Notes under the pieces: generated by a model
What the model was told of the DNA's origin: nothing
What the model saw: only the letters and a program-made list of their open reading frames with translations
Databases searched by the model: none
Program-made: the position numbers and the translations under genes
Part shown: positions 21,660-32,928 of the stretch, in pieces
Position numbering within the stretch: the stretch's first letter is position 1
How the letters are laid out: every line of letters begins with the position of its first letter
Source of the DNA: Tenebrio molitor
Taxonomy: Eukaryota; Arthropoda; Insecta; Coleoptera; Tenebrionidae
Length of the DNA: 64,000 bases
Direction: 5' to 3'
Assembly (NCBI RefSeq): GCF_963966145.1
Contig: NC_091046.1
Location: forward strand, 25,358,001 to 25,422,000

Positions 21660-22130
21660 ACTAACCGTTACAAGAAGTGTTCAAAGTGATCGCCGTTATT
21701 GTCAATACTCAACACAATAATGAAGGCGCCGACGAAATGATTCTTTCAACTCTTTCCAACATTCCTTTGTTATTGCAAATTGTTGAAGCAGCATGTTCCA
21801 CCCGTTTTGTTAAAACTTTTAGGCCCGGTTGTATAAAGCTTAGTTAACATCGTGTCAGCTAACAGTCGGAATTCCGCCCGTTTGATTGTCTGATTCAAAT
21901 AAAATGTTAAACATCCTGCAATCAGATCGCTTGACATTATGTTAACTTTAACAACGACTTGACATCGCTTTATGCAACCGGGCCCAAATGTGTCAATTGG
22001 GATCGAATATACCAAGTCCTTCATGTACCCCCACAAGAAGGAGTAGCACGGAAATTCTCTAGACCCGAGGAGCACGCTTCACCATACACCAAGACAATAT
22101 CTATGTAGCTATTCACTACTCGAAAATAAA
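21660..22130 (-). pseudogene. DD41D-type transposase relic, split by a miniature element
   Basis: Reverse-strand motifs in order are IDIVLVYGEAC (N-terminal helix-turn-helix start, about 22100), FLWGYMKDLVYSIPIDTF (22030-21990), then, past an insertion, LTKRVEHAASTICNNKGMLE and, after a frameshift, NNGDHFEHFL. The last is the typical C terminus. The catalytic core is missing, so N and C ends are nearly joined. F3 copy 1 (21822-21984) sits inside the coding sequence. Confidence 0.65.
21822..21984. mobile_element. PIF/Harbinger-like miniature element F3, copy 1
   Basis: The ends are GGCCCGGTTGTATAAAGCTT and AAGCGATGTCAAG...GGGCC style, matching copies at 22567-22740 and 35018-35189. It interrupts the DD41D relic after YSIPIDT, so it is younger than that relic. 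Confidence 0.8.
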
Positions 22131-22566
22131 CTCGCCATTTTCACAAAATTTTACCTTAAATCAGAGAATCAATACGTAAACACCTGCTTTGTGGAGTCGA
22201 ACAAAACTAACTAAAAACTACACCTCGGCCGCGAGCGGAAAAACTGTATTCTAAAAACACAATGTTTTGCGTTGATTTTACCAAAAGTATTATTTCACGG
22301 TCACTGTCATTGAGTTAAATAACTAGAAAATGTGAGTAAATAGACAGCTCGTTAATTTATGGGGGGGAAAAATATTAAAATGAAAATTAGATTTCGAAAA
22401 AATGATACATAAAAATTTTGTTGTTCTTGACGAGAACTGTCACTGGTTAAAATGAATGTACTTATTTCTGAGACACGTTGTATATTTATGAATTATAGGT
22501 AGAACATTCTTGTTTTGTTCTCTGGTTAGAGAATTAGCATTTAATCCAGTCAAAATATTAAAGTTA

Positions 22567-22740
22567 GGCCCGGTTGTATAAAGCTCAGTTAACATCGTGT
22601 CAGCTAATAACGCGTGAAGTCGGAAATCCGCCCATTTGATTGGCTGCTTCAAATAAAATGTTAAAAATATCCTCCAATCAGATCGTTTGACATTATGTTA
22701 ACTTTAACAACGACTTGACATCGCTTTATGCAACCGGGCC
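22567..22740. mobile_element. PIF/Harbinger-like miniature element F3, copy 2
   Basis: GGCCCGGTTGTATAAAGC and GCTTTATGCAACCGGGCC form the ends. TTA lies directly on both sides (22564-22566 and 22741-22743), which is the 3-bp duplication expected of PIF/Harbinger transposition. The element is 174 bp with no coding sequence. Confidence 0.85.
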
Positions 22741-23083
22741 TTAATGTCAAACTAATTATCGTTTAAAGGGTATATGTTTTGGTCCTTATTTCATAAAAGT
22801 ATGTAAAATAAAAGAAAAATGTAATAATAGTATCGTGTGAGCAACAAGTACTGATTCAGTTGGCAATAAATTCTGGTGATTTTTGGTGACTTTTATGTCA
22901 TGTTCCAACCAGAAAACCATTTTATTAATAAAAGATTACAAAAACCAAGACGTTTAAATTTGAAATGTATACCAGCTGTCAATAATGTCAATAAAACAAA
23001 CCGAAATAGGTACAATTCACAGTCTTGAAAATTTTATGTAAAATTTTTTATTGCCAACTGAAACAGTTATTGTTGCTCACCCT

Positions 23084-23508
23084 GTATATTATATACCAAG
23101 GTGGAGAAGTTCATGATTATAGCCAGAGCGCCAAGATTAGAGCCCGAGGCGCGCCGAGGGTTGTAAGGCGCGAAGGCTATAAGGGACTTCTCCACCGTGG
23201 TTTATATACTATTTTTTTCACTACTAGATACGTTAAAACCCTTTCTGGTAATAATTATTAATCAAATTATTTTGTCGGATGCGACGGGTCCGAGTTGTCA
23301 TTTCTTGACAGTTGGTATGAAAATCGTCTACGTTAACCAATAAAATAGACGACAATCTTTCGTTGCTAGGTGACGGTTATTCCATTATTCACCACTGGTT
23401 AATAATGAAAAATTATTTACCTGTCACTGGGCCAACGTAGAAAAACGAATCTTCTCAACGTTCTATGACAACCGATAACACTAGACTTTATTCCTAGTAG
23501 TGAAAAAA
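23084..23508 (+). repeat. Composite repeat R1, copy 2
   Basis: It is almost identical to 410-836 over its full length, including the 130-bp hairpin with the CGAGGCGCGCCGAGGG loop and the TTTTTTCACTACTAG boundary repeat. It is preceded by CCTG and has no clear target duplication. Confidence 0.8.
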
Positions 23509-25648
23509 CAATTTTTGTCACGTCGAGTAAGGAGTCCAGTAAAGTAGAATATGGGAAGTAACTAAAGAATTTAATTCTTGTAAGGTCTAGCGCTCACTGG
23601 CATTACATACTTGTTTGTTTACAAAAACGTTAAAGTTGCTGCTAGCATGTACCCTCATTAAAAATAACATTTCAGAGACATAAAACGCCATTACTCACTA
23701 CCTATTCTAGCAATATAACTGATGGAAACTACAATCTAACATCTAACAAAAATCCGGTTTTTCCTTTGAACTTTTTTAACTTCCATGTTTCGTAAGAAAA
23801 TGGAAATATGGTCCTGTGTTGCCCTATCCCCAGAATGGTTTTCTGCATCGCGGCTGTACGTGTATCTGTCTGTCGGCTTGTAGAAGTTTTTGCGTTCACG
23901 ATCACTTTTGCAAAAATTAAATGATATGAATGTTTCCTTTTGCAAAATGAGTAAGGACTCTAGGATGGCTATAGGTTTATTGATTTTGGCGACAATCGGA
24001 TCAGTAAGTTTTGGAAACGCGCAATTTTGTGCAATTTCTAATTCATTCAGGTTAACTGTGCAAAAGTTCACGGATCTGATCACTTAGATCAGCTATTTTG
24101 GAAATAAGCCCAATTTTACGGATACATATTTTATACCTACAACAATACTGTCTAAAAATCGTATAGGGGTTATCTGACAAATTCTACTGAAATTTTTCTG
24201 TAATAATAGTACCGCGTGATCAAATAAAAATTTATTTTATTGTTTTATGTGTATTCATTGGTGTAGAAATAATTGTCAAAATTTCAAAATTTGAGTCGCT
24301 GTGCTGGAAATTTGATTAAACTAATGGTTAATAATTCAAAGCTTGAATGGTATTTGATTAGATTATTTTATACAAATATGCAATTGCACGGATTCTGAAT
24401 AAAATATACAAGTGAAATCAAAATATATTAGAATATTAAAACCCTAGGATCTTTAGAGCAATTGTGAAAATCACATGCATTTAGTTTTGTGCTAGATACA
24501 TCTACATGAGAGCAGACATGCTATGTACAGTTTAAGCACATAAGTTGGGTGCGCCACTAATATCGCATTATGAAGAATAGTAAGATTAAAAAGTTATCGA
24601 GTGCAACGCAAAAAAAGTGCAAAAACTTTTGTTATCGCGGGAGCTAGTGCCGCATTTTCATTCATAGTATTATTACAGGTTTTGGCGGCTCTGTGTATTT
24701 AATTTTTTTTTTCATATGAGTCAGATGACTTTTCAGGCCGAAATTTGAAGCACGATGCGTTAGCGAAGTGATGCAAAACAGGCCGAATACCGAAAACTGA
24801 CAGTGCACGAATATTGAATAACGTTTTTCATGTTCGTTTCAGCGAAGTCTTAAAAAACATTGATTAATTGTAAATTTTGAGGTTATCTTTGACAGATGTC
24901 AAGATAGATACATGTATAGAGTGTTATGGAAGTCCACGTAATAAATTTAACCACCAGTAAGACTCGTTAAAATAAACATTTTTTTTATTTATCATTTTTT
25001 CCGCAAAGTTTTTAAATCAGAGTTAAAATTAAATAGGATTTGAACCCTAAAATTCATGCCCGCTCATATGTTTACACATCCATTGATAACGAAGCATGAA
25101 AAAAGAATTTATCTTCAAATGGTCGAAAATCGCGCCTTGTGTACCTCCATAGAGACGGTTAAACTTTCTTCTTTTTCTGAGCGGAGTAGAAGTACTTCAA
25201 ATCCTAGGAGTAGAAGTGTCCCACAGGCCGCTCGACCGGGTCAAATGTAAGATCATTTGAAGTATTTGTCATGATCTATTTATCAATTATTACAACTATC
25301 AATTACACGAAATATTTAATAAATAAACTATCCCCATTAAGACAAAGCCTCTAAAAAAACGAAATAACGAAATTATTATCCAATATTTTAACCGATTCAA
25401 TTGTGGCTGCGCCTCGACTAGAAATGCTAGACTCGAATGAAAAAGATGCACTTTTTGGCATTGATACACAAGTAACTAACTATTTCGGTTATTTCATTCA
25501 TAGTAAGGTTTGGTCACTCTCTGTTTTTCAAGCGTTTTTGTGGCTATTTATGTTTCGATTTATTCGGGATAGAATTAAGGTAAATTGGACTTTATGAATT
25601 TAAAATGTTTAACCACATTGTCGGTTTATTCACTTATTGAATCGAATT
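23509..25648. other. Low-repeat stretch, no gene recognised
   Basis: A reverse frame (24083-23736) and a forward frame (23890-24087) overlap in a patch with GTATCTGTCTGTCGGCTTG, a motif style common in dispersed insect repeats, so both are probably spurious. At 25056-25250 a forward frame contains SFSERSRSTSNPRSRSVP with no recognised domain. No element ends were found. Confidence 0.35.
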
Positions 25649-25800
25649 GATATCGATTGTGAACACACCACTGCACAGTAAAAACACAAACAAAGCAAAA
25701 AGTGAGGTCAAATTTAAGCAGCTGATTCGTAATCCGTGGTGTATTCACAATCGACTCTTCAACGCCAAATTTGAGGATAAATTTAAATGAATACCCGATA
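25649..25800. mobile_element. Miniature element F1, copy 4
   Basis: The right end, ACAATCGACTCTTCAACGCC through AAATGAATACCCGAT, matches the family. The left end has lost its outer 40 bp and starts at CGATTGTGAACACACC. The core keeps AAGCAGCTGATTCGTAATCC. Confidence 0.7.
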
Positions 25801-26974
25801 CTTTATGTGAAAGTTAATACTATATCACTATATTAAAAAAAAAAATTGAGAAATAATTTCATTGTTAAATCCAGTAAGTACTATAGCCAGCGAATAAATT
25901 TCGGGCACCAAATTTGCTGTCATTTGGAAAAATGAAATGTAGTCTAGGCTTTATTGTCATAATTTCTGACATATTAAAATTATTTTCTCAATACTTCAAA
26001 GTAACGTCAGATTAACTGAATTTGAACATGTGAATTGTGTCAAAGTGACAACTGTGCAAAATAGGGTTATTAATATGTAAAGGGTGTTTTACAACTAATG
26101 ACAATGACATGAAATTGATGTCCGAAATTTATTCGCAGGCATAGTATAATTGATTTCATATAAATGTTCATCAAGTGAGCTGTGCATTTGTAAAAGCACC
26201 TTTAATTACAAAAGTCACGTTTATGAAGGTCATGTCCAATAAATATTTACTTGGTAAAAATACAAAGACAAAAACAAATAAGAATTACTTTAATTTAATC
26301 AGTAAAAAGACGTAACATTGCTTTTGAAATCAGCAATGTTAAAATGGACAAAAACTAAAAAATTAGTCAAATCGGGTTCGCGCAGAGCAAGTAACTTTGA
26401 AAGTTAAAGTCACTAGCTTTAGTTTTACTACCAACAGAAAATCAGATTTTCATGGCTTGCTTAGATGCACATTTATATGAAATTGAGTATACCTACATGT
26501 TTAATTACTCAAATGTGTCCCCAAATTTTCCCCTTCATAAAACGTTACAGCTTTTTTTTTCAAATATTTTAGTAAAACATGTAAAACTGGTACAACATTT
26601 TCAACACTACTCAAAGTAAGTACAAGGATAAATTCATTTTATACAGCGAAATGTAATTTAGGAGTCAAACAAGTAAAGCATAAAGAAATTAAAATCTCTG
26701 CAATGAAACCGGGGTTTTGTGTTATTATTATTCTGTGACAAGTGAAAATTATTAAACCGAGAATTATTTATGCTTACTTTGAATACATAAATACAAAAGA
26801 GAAGGTACATATTAATTTGTAACTTAAAACATGGGAAATTTATTTCACTATAACGATTAATTAACAATTAAAGAGATTTAAGATGAATACACTATATACA
26901 GTGACTTTTGATAATCTGTAACATATTTTTACATTACGTGTGAACTGTAGCTAAATTACCTATTCTATCTATAC
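25801..26974. other. AT-rich stretch, no gene recognised
   Basis: Short frames only. TGTCATTTGG and related P-type fragments are too short to call. It may be host intron or intergenic DNA. Confidence 0.35.
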
Positions 26975-27283
26975 AGGGTAATTCAGGTTAAATGACCCAC
27001 TTGACCCCTCGTGGCAGGCAATCCATAATACATTGAGCGATTATTCGTTGATTCAAAATTAAATTTTCAAAATATCGAGAATCAAAGAATGTGTCGTTCA
27101 ATCATTGTCAATTTGAAAATAAATTATTTCAATGTTTCAAAAATGCCGAGATATTTCTCTTCTTTTTTTTTCTCGAAGAATATCAACATTTGCATAAGAC
27201 ACTATTCGCTCACTCGTTACCTTTTGTGGAGTTCTATCACAAGTTAAAATATCTGCACAACCTTCAAAGTTACCCTGGATATA
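26975..27283. mobile_element. Element F16, copy 1
   Basis: TACAGGGTAATTCAGG at the left and TACCCTGGATA at the right are the ends. The right 180 bp is repeated, inverted, at 58103-58300 (shared AACTTTGAA(G/A)(G/A)TTGTGCAG). It abuts the DD41D transposon that starts at 27284. Confidence 0.6.
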
Positions 27284-27398
27284 CAGATGTCCCCAGAATT
27301 CGCTTTCCAAAGAAAAAAAGAAGAAATTTCCAAAAAAGGACAAAGAAATAATCCCAAAGAAAAAATGTTCTAGCTGGAACGGTGTTCAAGAAATATTA

Positions 27399-27633
27399 CG
27401 GTTGGCTTCAAAAAAAAACGGGAACTGTCAGAAAAAGTTCTGTCAGATTTTATTACATTTTTATAGTTTGAAACGGCCTTTTCGAATTTAGGTTAAAAAA
27501 CTGCACTTATGTGTCAGAAATGTCAGTTATGCAAATACAGTACAAATGCTGTCATACAGACACAAATTGACAAATTCAATTTCCAATTCACATTAGGTCA
27601 AATTTCATTTCCCGTTTTTTTTGAAGCCAACTG
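27399..27633. mobile_element. Nested miniature element with TA duplication
   Basis: CGGTTGGCTTCAAAAAAAAA at the left and TTTTTTTTGAAGCCAACTG at the right are inverted. TA flanks both ends (27397-27398, 27634-27635). It is inserted in the 5' part of the DD41D transposon, so it is younger than that element. Confidence 0.75.
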
Positions 27634-27635
27634 TA

Positions 27636-27805
27636 GTTTATTACACAAGAACGAGTTGAATACAACTTTTTTTTGTTCGACGAGCCCCCCCAAAGGCTCC
27701 AAATCGCTGAAAATCTTTAAAATTAGCTTGACGTTTTTATCAAAATCCGTTCACAAAGGAGAAAATTCTCAAATTCTGACAGTGTCGAACAAAAAACAAA
27801 CATTT
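27636..27805 (+). repeat. Dispersed repeat E2, copy 1
   Basis: CACAAGAACGAGTTGAATAC, GAAAATTCTCAAATTCTGAC and related sequence recur inverted at 49566-49742. The two copies are diverged by small gaps. It lies upstream of the transposase start, so it may be part of the DD41D element's leader or an old insertion. Confidence 0.6.
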
Positions 27806-27959
27806 TAATTCTCGTAATTGTTGCTAGGTTGCATATTTTATTACGTTTTCAATAAACTGACCGACTATGAAACTTTTGAGAAACGACAGTGTCAAAATTT
27901 ATTCAAATCCCTTCAAATCGCTTTAGTACCGCCGTCGTGCTCAACCGTGCTCTTTGATC

Positions 27960-29019
27960 ATGTATTCTGCAGCGGATTATGTGGAAATGTTGATAATTTA
28001 AGGAAGAATGTGGACGGAATGCAAGAGAGGCAGCAAGGGTTTATGCCCAATGTTTTCCTAACAGGAATCATCCAGATCACAAAACGATCCTCAGTATTAT
28101 CGCACGAACAGGAAATTGATGGTGCTCCTAGGACTGTACGCACTGTTGAGAACGAAGAAGCTACTCGTATTTTAGATGCCTTTGAAGAAGGTGCCGAAAG
28201 CATTAGAGAAGTTGCTCAGGAATTTAATATTTCGAAAACTTCTGTACATCGAGTGATGAAAACTGAATGACGACATCCATACCATTATACGCGTATGCAG
28301 CATTTGCAGCCAGAAGATTACCCTGCCAGACGGGAATTCTGTACATGGCTTTTAAATCTAGAAGAAAATAATCCTAATTTAATTTCTTGGATTTTGTTTT
28401 CTGATGAATCACTTTTCGGCAAACAAGGATGCTACAATGCGCATAATTGGCACATCTGGGTGGAAGAAAATCCACACGCTCTATTTTCAAGAGCATTTCA
28501 AGAAAGATTTTCTATATAAATTTGTGGGCTGGTCAATGAAGGAATCGTGTGGTATGTCTTCAATAGAAATTAGTTTACATGACATCTAACTTCCCTCTTT
28601 AGGTAGGACCTTTTGAATTTCTTGGACGGTTAACTGGAGACATTTACACAGAATTTTTGAACGCAGAACTTTCCAATTTGCTTGAAGACATTCCACTTCT
28701 TTTTTGTGCTAGCGGCTGGTTAGAACACGACGGCGCACCATCATACTTCAGTCGACAAGTTCGAGAAATTTTGGACCAACAGTATTCTCATCGATGGATA
28801 GGTCGTGGCGGTCCACTACACTGGGCTGCGCGGTCCCCCGATTTAAATCCTGTAGATTTCTTTCTTTGGGGCCACGTTAAAAATATTGTATACAAGAGCC
28901 CTATTGCTACAAAAGAACAACTCAGGGGTCGCGTTCAGGAAGGTTTTGCTACAATTATTCCAGAAATGGTTACGAATTCTAAAGTCTTTTGTGGCGGGCA
29001 CTTTGAGCACTTGCCCTGA
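27960..29019 (+). pseudogene. DD41D Tc1/mariner transposase (DUF4817 N terminus), disrupted
   Basis: It starts at the ATG at 27960 with MYSAADYVEMLII. After a frameshift it continues ECGRNAREAARVYAQ and HKTILSIIARTG (DUF4817 helix-turn-helix), then GAPRTVRTVENEEATRILDA and EVAQEFNISKTSVHRVMK (second helix-turn-helix). The catalytic residues are D in LFSDESLF, D in EHDGAPSYF and D in LNPVDFFLWG; the last two are separated by 41 residues, hence DD41D. An intron-like segment with GTATGT...CTCTTTAG ends occupies 28552-28602. Lesions are a stop and shift near 28000, a second shift near 28055, TGA at 28268 and a shift near 28516. The C terminus is GGHFEHLP. It would cut and paste the element at TA; it is now inactive. 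Confidence 0.85.
28552..28602 (+). other. Intron inside the DD41D transposase
   Basis: GTATGT opens and CTTCCCTCTTTAG closes a 51-bp insert that interrupts the conserved NEGIVGPFEFLGRLTG block. With the donor at 28547 (GTGTGG) the block rejoins in frame. With GTATGT it is out of frame by a few bases, consistent with decay. Confidence 0.5.
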
Positions 29020-29274
29020 TTGTATTTATTTTTCCTTTCATAATCCCTTCTGGCTCATGTTATACCTTTGATGTTGACACTTTGGCAGGAATGTCATTCT
29101 GACAGTGATTCTATTCACATTAACATCTGGAGTTCCTTTTCTGGAATTGGTGGATCTCAAACGTCTCACAACTATATTATGCAAGCTATTAATTTTTCTT
29201 CGTTTGCATTCTTGGGATCTAGATTGTCGTCGGCATTGGTCAGTTTTCTCTGGGGTGCGAGTACTGGGACACTG

Positions 29275-29726
29275 TATATAAAATTATTTTATTTCTAATT
29301 TGATAACTATTAAATTGGTACTTAAGTCGAAATGTTTTTAGTACATTTTTGAGTAAGACTATGCAGTAGCAAGCCCAGAGGTTCAAGAACCTCGTATTGA
29401 AATGTTAATCTATCAGAAGTGTCCCATTTTTGACTTTAACTAATGTCTATATGAGAGGATTGAGAGGAGTATACGACGCTTAGGAGTGATACACAAAAGC
29501 GATAAGGGAAACTGTAACGCCCGCAGCTTCTAAAGTAAGCATCACAGCCTAAATCGAGGGTCAGGATTTAAAAAAAAATAATTTTCCAACACTACTACAT
29601 CCCTAAATGACGCATCTTTAAGGAAATGCAGTACTTTTGGGACACCGATATAAACAAATACATTTTGAAATAAACTAATACTTACTACATTTAAAAAAAT
29701 ATTTCAAGCACATTAAATTAAATAGT
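29275..29726. other. Gap without recognised features
   Basis: Near 29460-29560 is a less AT-rich patch (AACTGTAACGCCCGCAGC), but no RNA fold or coding signal was identified. Confidence 0.35.
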
Positions 29727-29800
29727 GCCGAGGGATGTAAGGCGCGAAGGCTATAAGGAACTTCTCCACCGTGGTTTATATACTATTTTTTTCACTACTA

Positions 29801-30170
29801 TAGTTTGTCTCAATTCTAAATTTCCACCACCTGTTGAATTATGATGGCAAAATAAAAATATTTCTAAATTGGGGATTCTTATAACCAAAGTTGGCAATTT
29901 AATTATTTTGTAAAAATTCGAAAACATTAAAACTATGTAGTTGGTAAATTTATTTTGCTTTTAGAATTCGATTTTCTGCCTATTCACTTGCTGAATTTTA
30001 GAAAAGGTTTTCACTCTTTTCCTTTGTTCTAAAATTTTGAGTTTTAAAAACGGAAATTGACAGATAACCTAACAAATACAATCTGACGCATTTTTTACCA
30101 AACGGTGTTGCCGGTTGTATTTCCAACCTAGAATGCAGTGTTGGTGGAAATTTATAATTAAGACAGACTA
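29801..30170. mobile_element. TA-flanked miniature element in R1 copy 3
   Basis: The ends TAGTTTGTCTCAATTCTAAA and TTTATAATTAAGACAGACTA are inverted. Removing the element and one TA restores the R1 sequence CACTACTAGATACG exactly as in copies 1 and 2. CCACCACCTGTTGAATTA inside also occurs near 41620, in another inverted repeat. Confidence 0.85.
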
Positions 30171-30199
30171 TAGATACGTTAAAACCCTTTCTAATAATT

Positions 30200-30818
30200 T
30201 CGTATCCCACCTCCACCCGGCGGCACGGCAATTTTGCCGGAGTACATACACTATTACGGATAATACTATCAAGTAATAGTGCAGTGCTTATCAACATAAT
30301 TACCGGCGTCTCGCCTCCACATTTTGACTTTTTTGTGTTTTATGTTCTGTGTCAATGTTAAGGAATTTCCTCACGATGTGACATGAGTATAATAATATAC
30401 CTTTTTGAATTGCAACCACCAATGTGTTCTCTAAGTCCAAAATTTTTAAATTTTAAAAAAGAGATTGCGGTACTATTCCTGTTGCTGAAATTATAAATGG
30501 TAAAATCGAAATTTTTTCTAAACACCAAAGATTTCTCATAGCAACGGAGAGTTCTAAATATTTATTAATTTTTGTATTATATGTCTGTGTTATATTGTGT
30601 GAATTTGGAACAGCTATATCTAAAAGATATGCTTGCTTTTGTTGTTTATTTAAAATAATAATGTCTGGTCTGTGATGATGAATGTGAATGTCAGTTAAAA
30701 CTGTGCGATCAAAATATAATTTGTAATTGTCATTTTCCAAACAACTTTCGGGTTTATAAATGTAATGTGGTTGTATATCCTTTAATAAATTGAATTTAAC
30801 TGCTAAATTCATGTGTAT
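30200..30818 (-). pseudogene. Non-LTR retrotransposon endonuclease-domain fragment, copy 1
   Basis: The reverse strand encodes NLAVKFNLLKDIQPHYIYKP, ESCLENDNYKLYFDRTVLTD, RPDIIILNKQQKQAYLLDIA, then SVAMRNLWCLEKISILPFII and GIVPQSLF. This is the C-terminal region of insect non-LTR retrotransposons that ends in a restriction-like endonuclease fold, with RPD...K...DIA as candidate PD-(D/E)xK residues. The family assignment is from motif memory. It is a 5'-truncated 3' end about 97% like 46700-47386 by eye. The shared 3' terminus is GGAGGTGGGATACGA. Confidence 0.75.
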
Positions 30819-30945
30819 GACGGCTGTTCATTATTAACCACTGGTTAAAAATGAAAATTATTAACCAGGAGGAGAGAAATTCTACTTCTGGGTTCAGGTC
30901 GAGACTCAATAATGACGCCTTCTAAGACTAGTAGTGAAAAAAAAT

Positions 30946-32540
30946 TATTACTTATATGCAAAACGAGCTAAACTCTTTAGTAACATGAAACATTCTTTTT
31001 CTTATCTCCTTTGTGAGATTGTACAGATGTTTTTGGCTAGAATAATATGCGCAATATTTCTTTGTTGGTACAATAAATTCAAAAAATAATAATTTTTCAG
31101 AAATACTAACAAGAGTTCGGACGAGAACACTGGAGAATTGTATACCTAATGCAAATAAAGTTATTTCACGGAGTCCGGGTTATGTGATTGGCTGCACGTC
31201 ATTCCACTCCTGTTTCTCTATCAACAATTCATCATTGCAGGTATATAAAACACACTATCCTTGGGGACCGTGTTTGTAATTATTGATGCCATCTGAAAAT
31301 CTCACTTCCTCCGGAACAGAGTTGAACTTCCGCAATGCTCAACTTACCAGGATATTCCTGTAATTTCCTACGTGGAAATTCGAAGATTTATTTAGTTTAA
31401 ATATATCTAAAAGCGACGATATTGATTAGAAACAGAAATTTGATATATCATATGAAATTTAATTGAAAAAATTTCATTCTTGGTTTTATGCCTATTCCAC
31501 GTCCTGAAAATCTGATCGAACTGTCCAATAAAATATATCTACATTTGCTTGCAAATCGCATGATCCCGGCTTTATCCCCCATACTTTACCAACATTCGAA
31601 CAAAAGAATATCAATTGCTTGTTTTGCTTATTCCTCCATTCCTGCCGTCTTCTGTCCTCCACGTACAAATTGTTTATACGTTGCTTGGGAAAGTTTCAAT
31701 CTTGCAACAAAATTTATTGAGGAATGTTTGGAACTGCCCTTAAAACAAATCAGTATGGATAAACCAATTCCTTTTGAGATCGAAGAAAATTTTATAATTT
31801 TTATGGAAATGTACTGTTTCCTTCTTTTTTATCTACAATTAAGACATTTTAACTTATACAGAGATTGACAATAATCGATTTTTCCTTTTCTTTTAATTTT
31901 TGTACCCATATAAAAAATTCGTGCATACGACGTACAACGTAGATATTAATATTTTAGAATTTTTATTTTTAATAGTTTAGAAGAGCAGCTACTGTTGTTA
32001 CTAACAGCCGTTTAACAAATTCCCTTAAAGCATAAACTAGATGTACTCCAAAGATAAGTAGACCTACGCCACTGAAAGTTTACCTATCGAACACATTATA
32101 AAACAATTTTTCTAGCTGTCACACTGTTTCTAGTTACTAGTTTTGTAGTCTCCAAGTATAAATTAAGGGTTGAAATAATTCCCAGAAAATCGGTGCTTTG
32201 TTTGTTTTTCGCTTATATCTCCAAAAATTTAAAGAGATAGGGATAAAATCCCATTGGCAAAAGATTTAGTTTTTTCACAGTCCAGAAGTGTATGTAAATT
32301 GAAAATTAAAAATAGAGGTTGTGGAACAAGTGGGGAAAAGTGCAAAATTTCTCACAGGTGTGGAGAAGTATCACACGAGGGAGAAATAGGCTTTTCGCAC
32401 AATCATGTTACACATTATGCTTTTTCCACATTCATGTACAATAAACGATTGATCAAGTAAAAGCGGATTAACTTTTTTAGATCAACGTAACCAACGAAAA
32501 TTACAATTTAGACTAACTTGTCACTTGACACGTATGAGAC
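30946..32540. other. Low-repeat stretch with one unexplained ORF
   Basis: No element ends were recognised. The only notable reading frame is 31488-31868. A TATAAAA at about 31243 lies 250 bp upstream of it. The sequence could be host DNA. Confidence 0.35.
31488..31868 (+). CDS. Unrecognised ORF, 126 codons
   Basis: The frame starts MPIPRPENLIELSNKIYLHL and includes AVFCPPRTNCLYVAWESFNL and IEENFIIFMEMYCFLLFYLQ. Length and composition are slightly better than expected by chance at this AT content, but about one such frame could occur at random in a window of this size. No domain, signal peptide or splice signal is convincing. It may be a worn exon or noise. ICPPRHCIL in the frame at 36137 is a faint echo of its FCPPRTNCL. 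Confidence 0.2.
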   Translation: MPIPRPENLIELSNKIYLHLLANRMIPALSPILYQHSNKRISIACFAYSSIPAVFCPPRTNCLYVAWESFNLATKFIEECLELPLKQISMDKPIPFEIEENFIIFMEMYCFLLFYLQLRHFNLYRD

Positions 32541-32559
32541 GCGCATATGTATAGTTGGA

Positions 32560-32680
32560 AATTTCTGTCCAGGATCACCAGATCTCAACCCACTTGAACA
32601 TGCTTGGATATCTGCTCGATAGAGTTTTAGTCGACCATCGTGGAGTGCAAGTGATGTACGGGCTGCGTGTCCGATTTTTG
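32560..32680 (+). pseudogene. Tc1-like transposase scrap
   Basis: A single recognisable stretch, SPDLNPLEHAW (32577-32609), is the third-catalytic-residue region of Tc1 (DD34E) transposases, with the Glu in LEHAW. The surrounding frame is broken. Confidence 0.5.
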
Positions 32681-32928
32681 AGATAATTTAAACCAAGGTA
32701 TCATTGACATCTTAATTTTAAGTATGCCGCGGAGGATCGATGCTGTTTTCAATAATAGGGATGGAATTACTCGCTATTAACTTTATTTATTTTTTCTTAT
32801 TGAAGATATTTTGATTTAAGTGGACAAAACAAACTGTGGTTCCTTTTTTGTTAGGGGATTCATGTTTTTTTACTAATCTTATTTATTATGAAAGCATTTT
32901 TTAATATATCTTACATGGTGATAAACAC

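Larger units (their letters stand above)
27284..29274 (+). mobile_element. DD41D-type Tc1/mariner transposon, near full length
   Basis: The ends CAGATGTCCCCAGAATTCGC and GCGAGTACTGGGACACTG are inverted repeats, with TA on each side (27282-27283, 29275-29276). The 2.0-kb element holds one degenerate transposase gene (27960-29019) in the forward direction. Its 5' untranslated part contains a nested TA-flanked element (27399-27633). It is the longest of at least five DD41D relics here, and the others are deletion derivatives. Confidence 0.85.
29727..30945 (+). repeat. Composite repeat R1, copy 3, split by two insertions
   Basis: The left piece, 29727-29800, is the right half of the R1 hairpin and the TTTTTTCACTACTA boundary. 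It resumes at 30171-30199 with TAGATACGTTAAAACCCTTT and again at 30819-30945, ending CTAGTAGTGAAAAAAAA. The 370-bp element at 29801-30170 and the retrotransposon fragment at 30200-30818 separate the pieces. Compared with intact copies, about 120 bp was lost at the second insertion. Confidence 0.8.

Noticed and set aside
23736..24087. Overlapping 115- and 65-codon frames on opposite strands
   Set aside because: The sequence contains a GTATCTGTCTGTCGGC stretch typical of dispersed insect repeats; neither frame has a domain or splice context.
27091..27351. 86-codon frame next to the DD41D element
   Set aside because: It crosses the boundary between element F16 and the DD41D transposon, so it cannot be one ancestral protein.
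29440..29560. Possible tRNA-derived SINE
   Set aside because: No A-box and B-box pair with the right spacing could be read, and no tail or target duplication was found.
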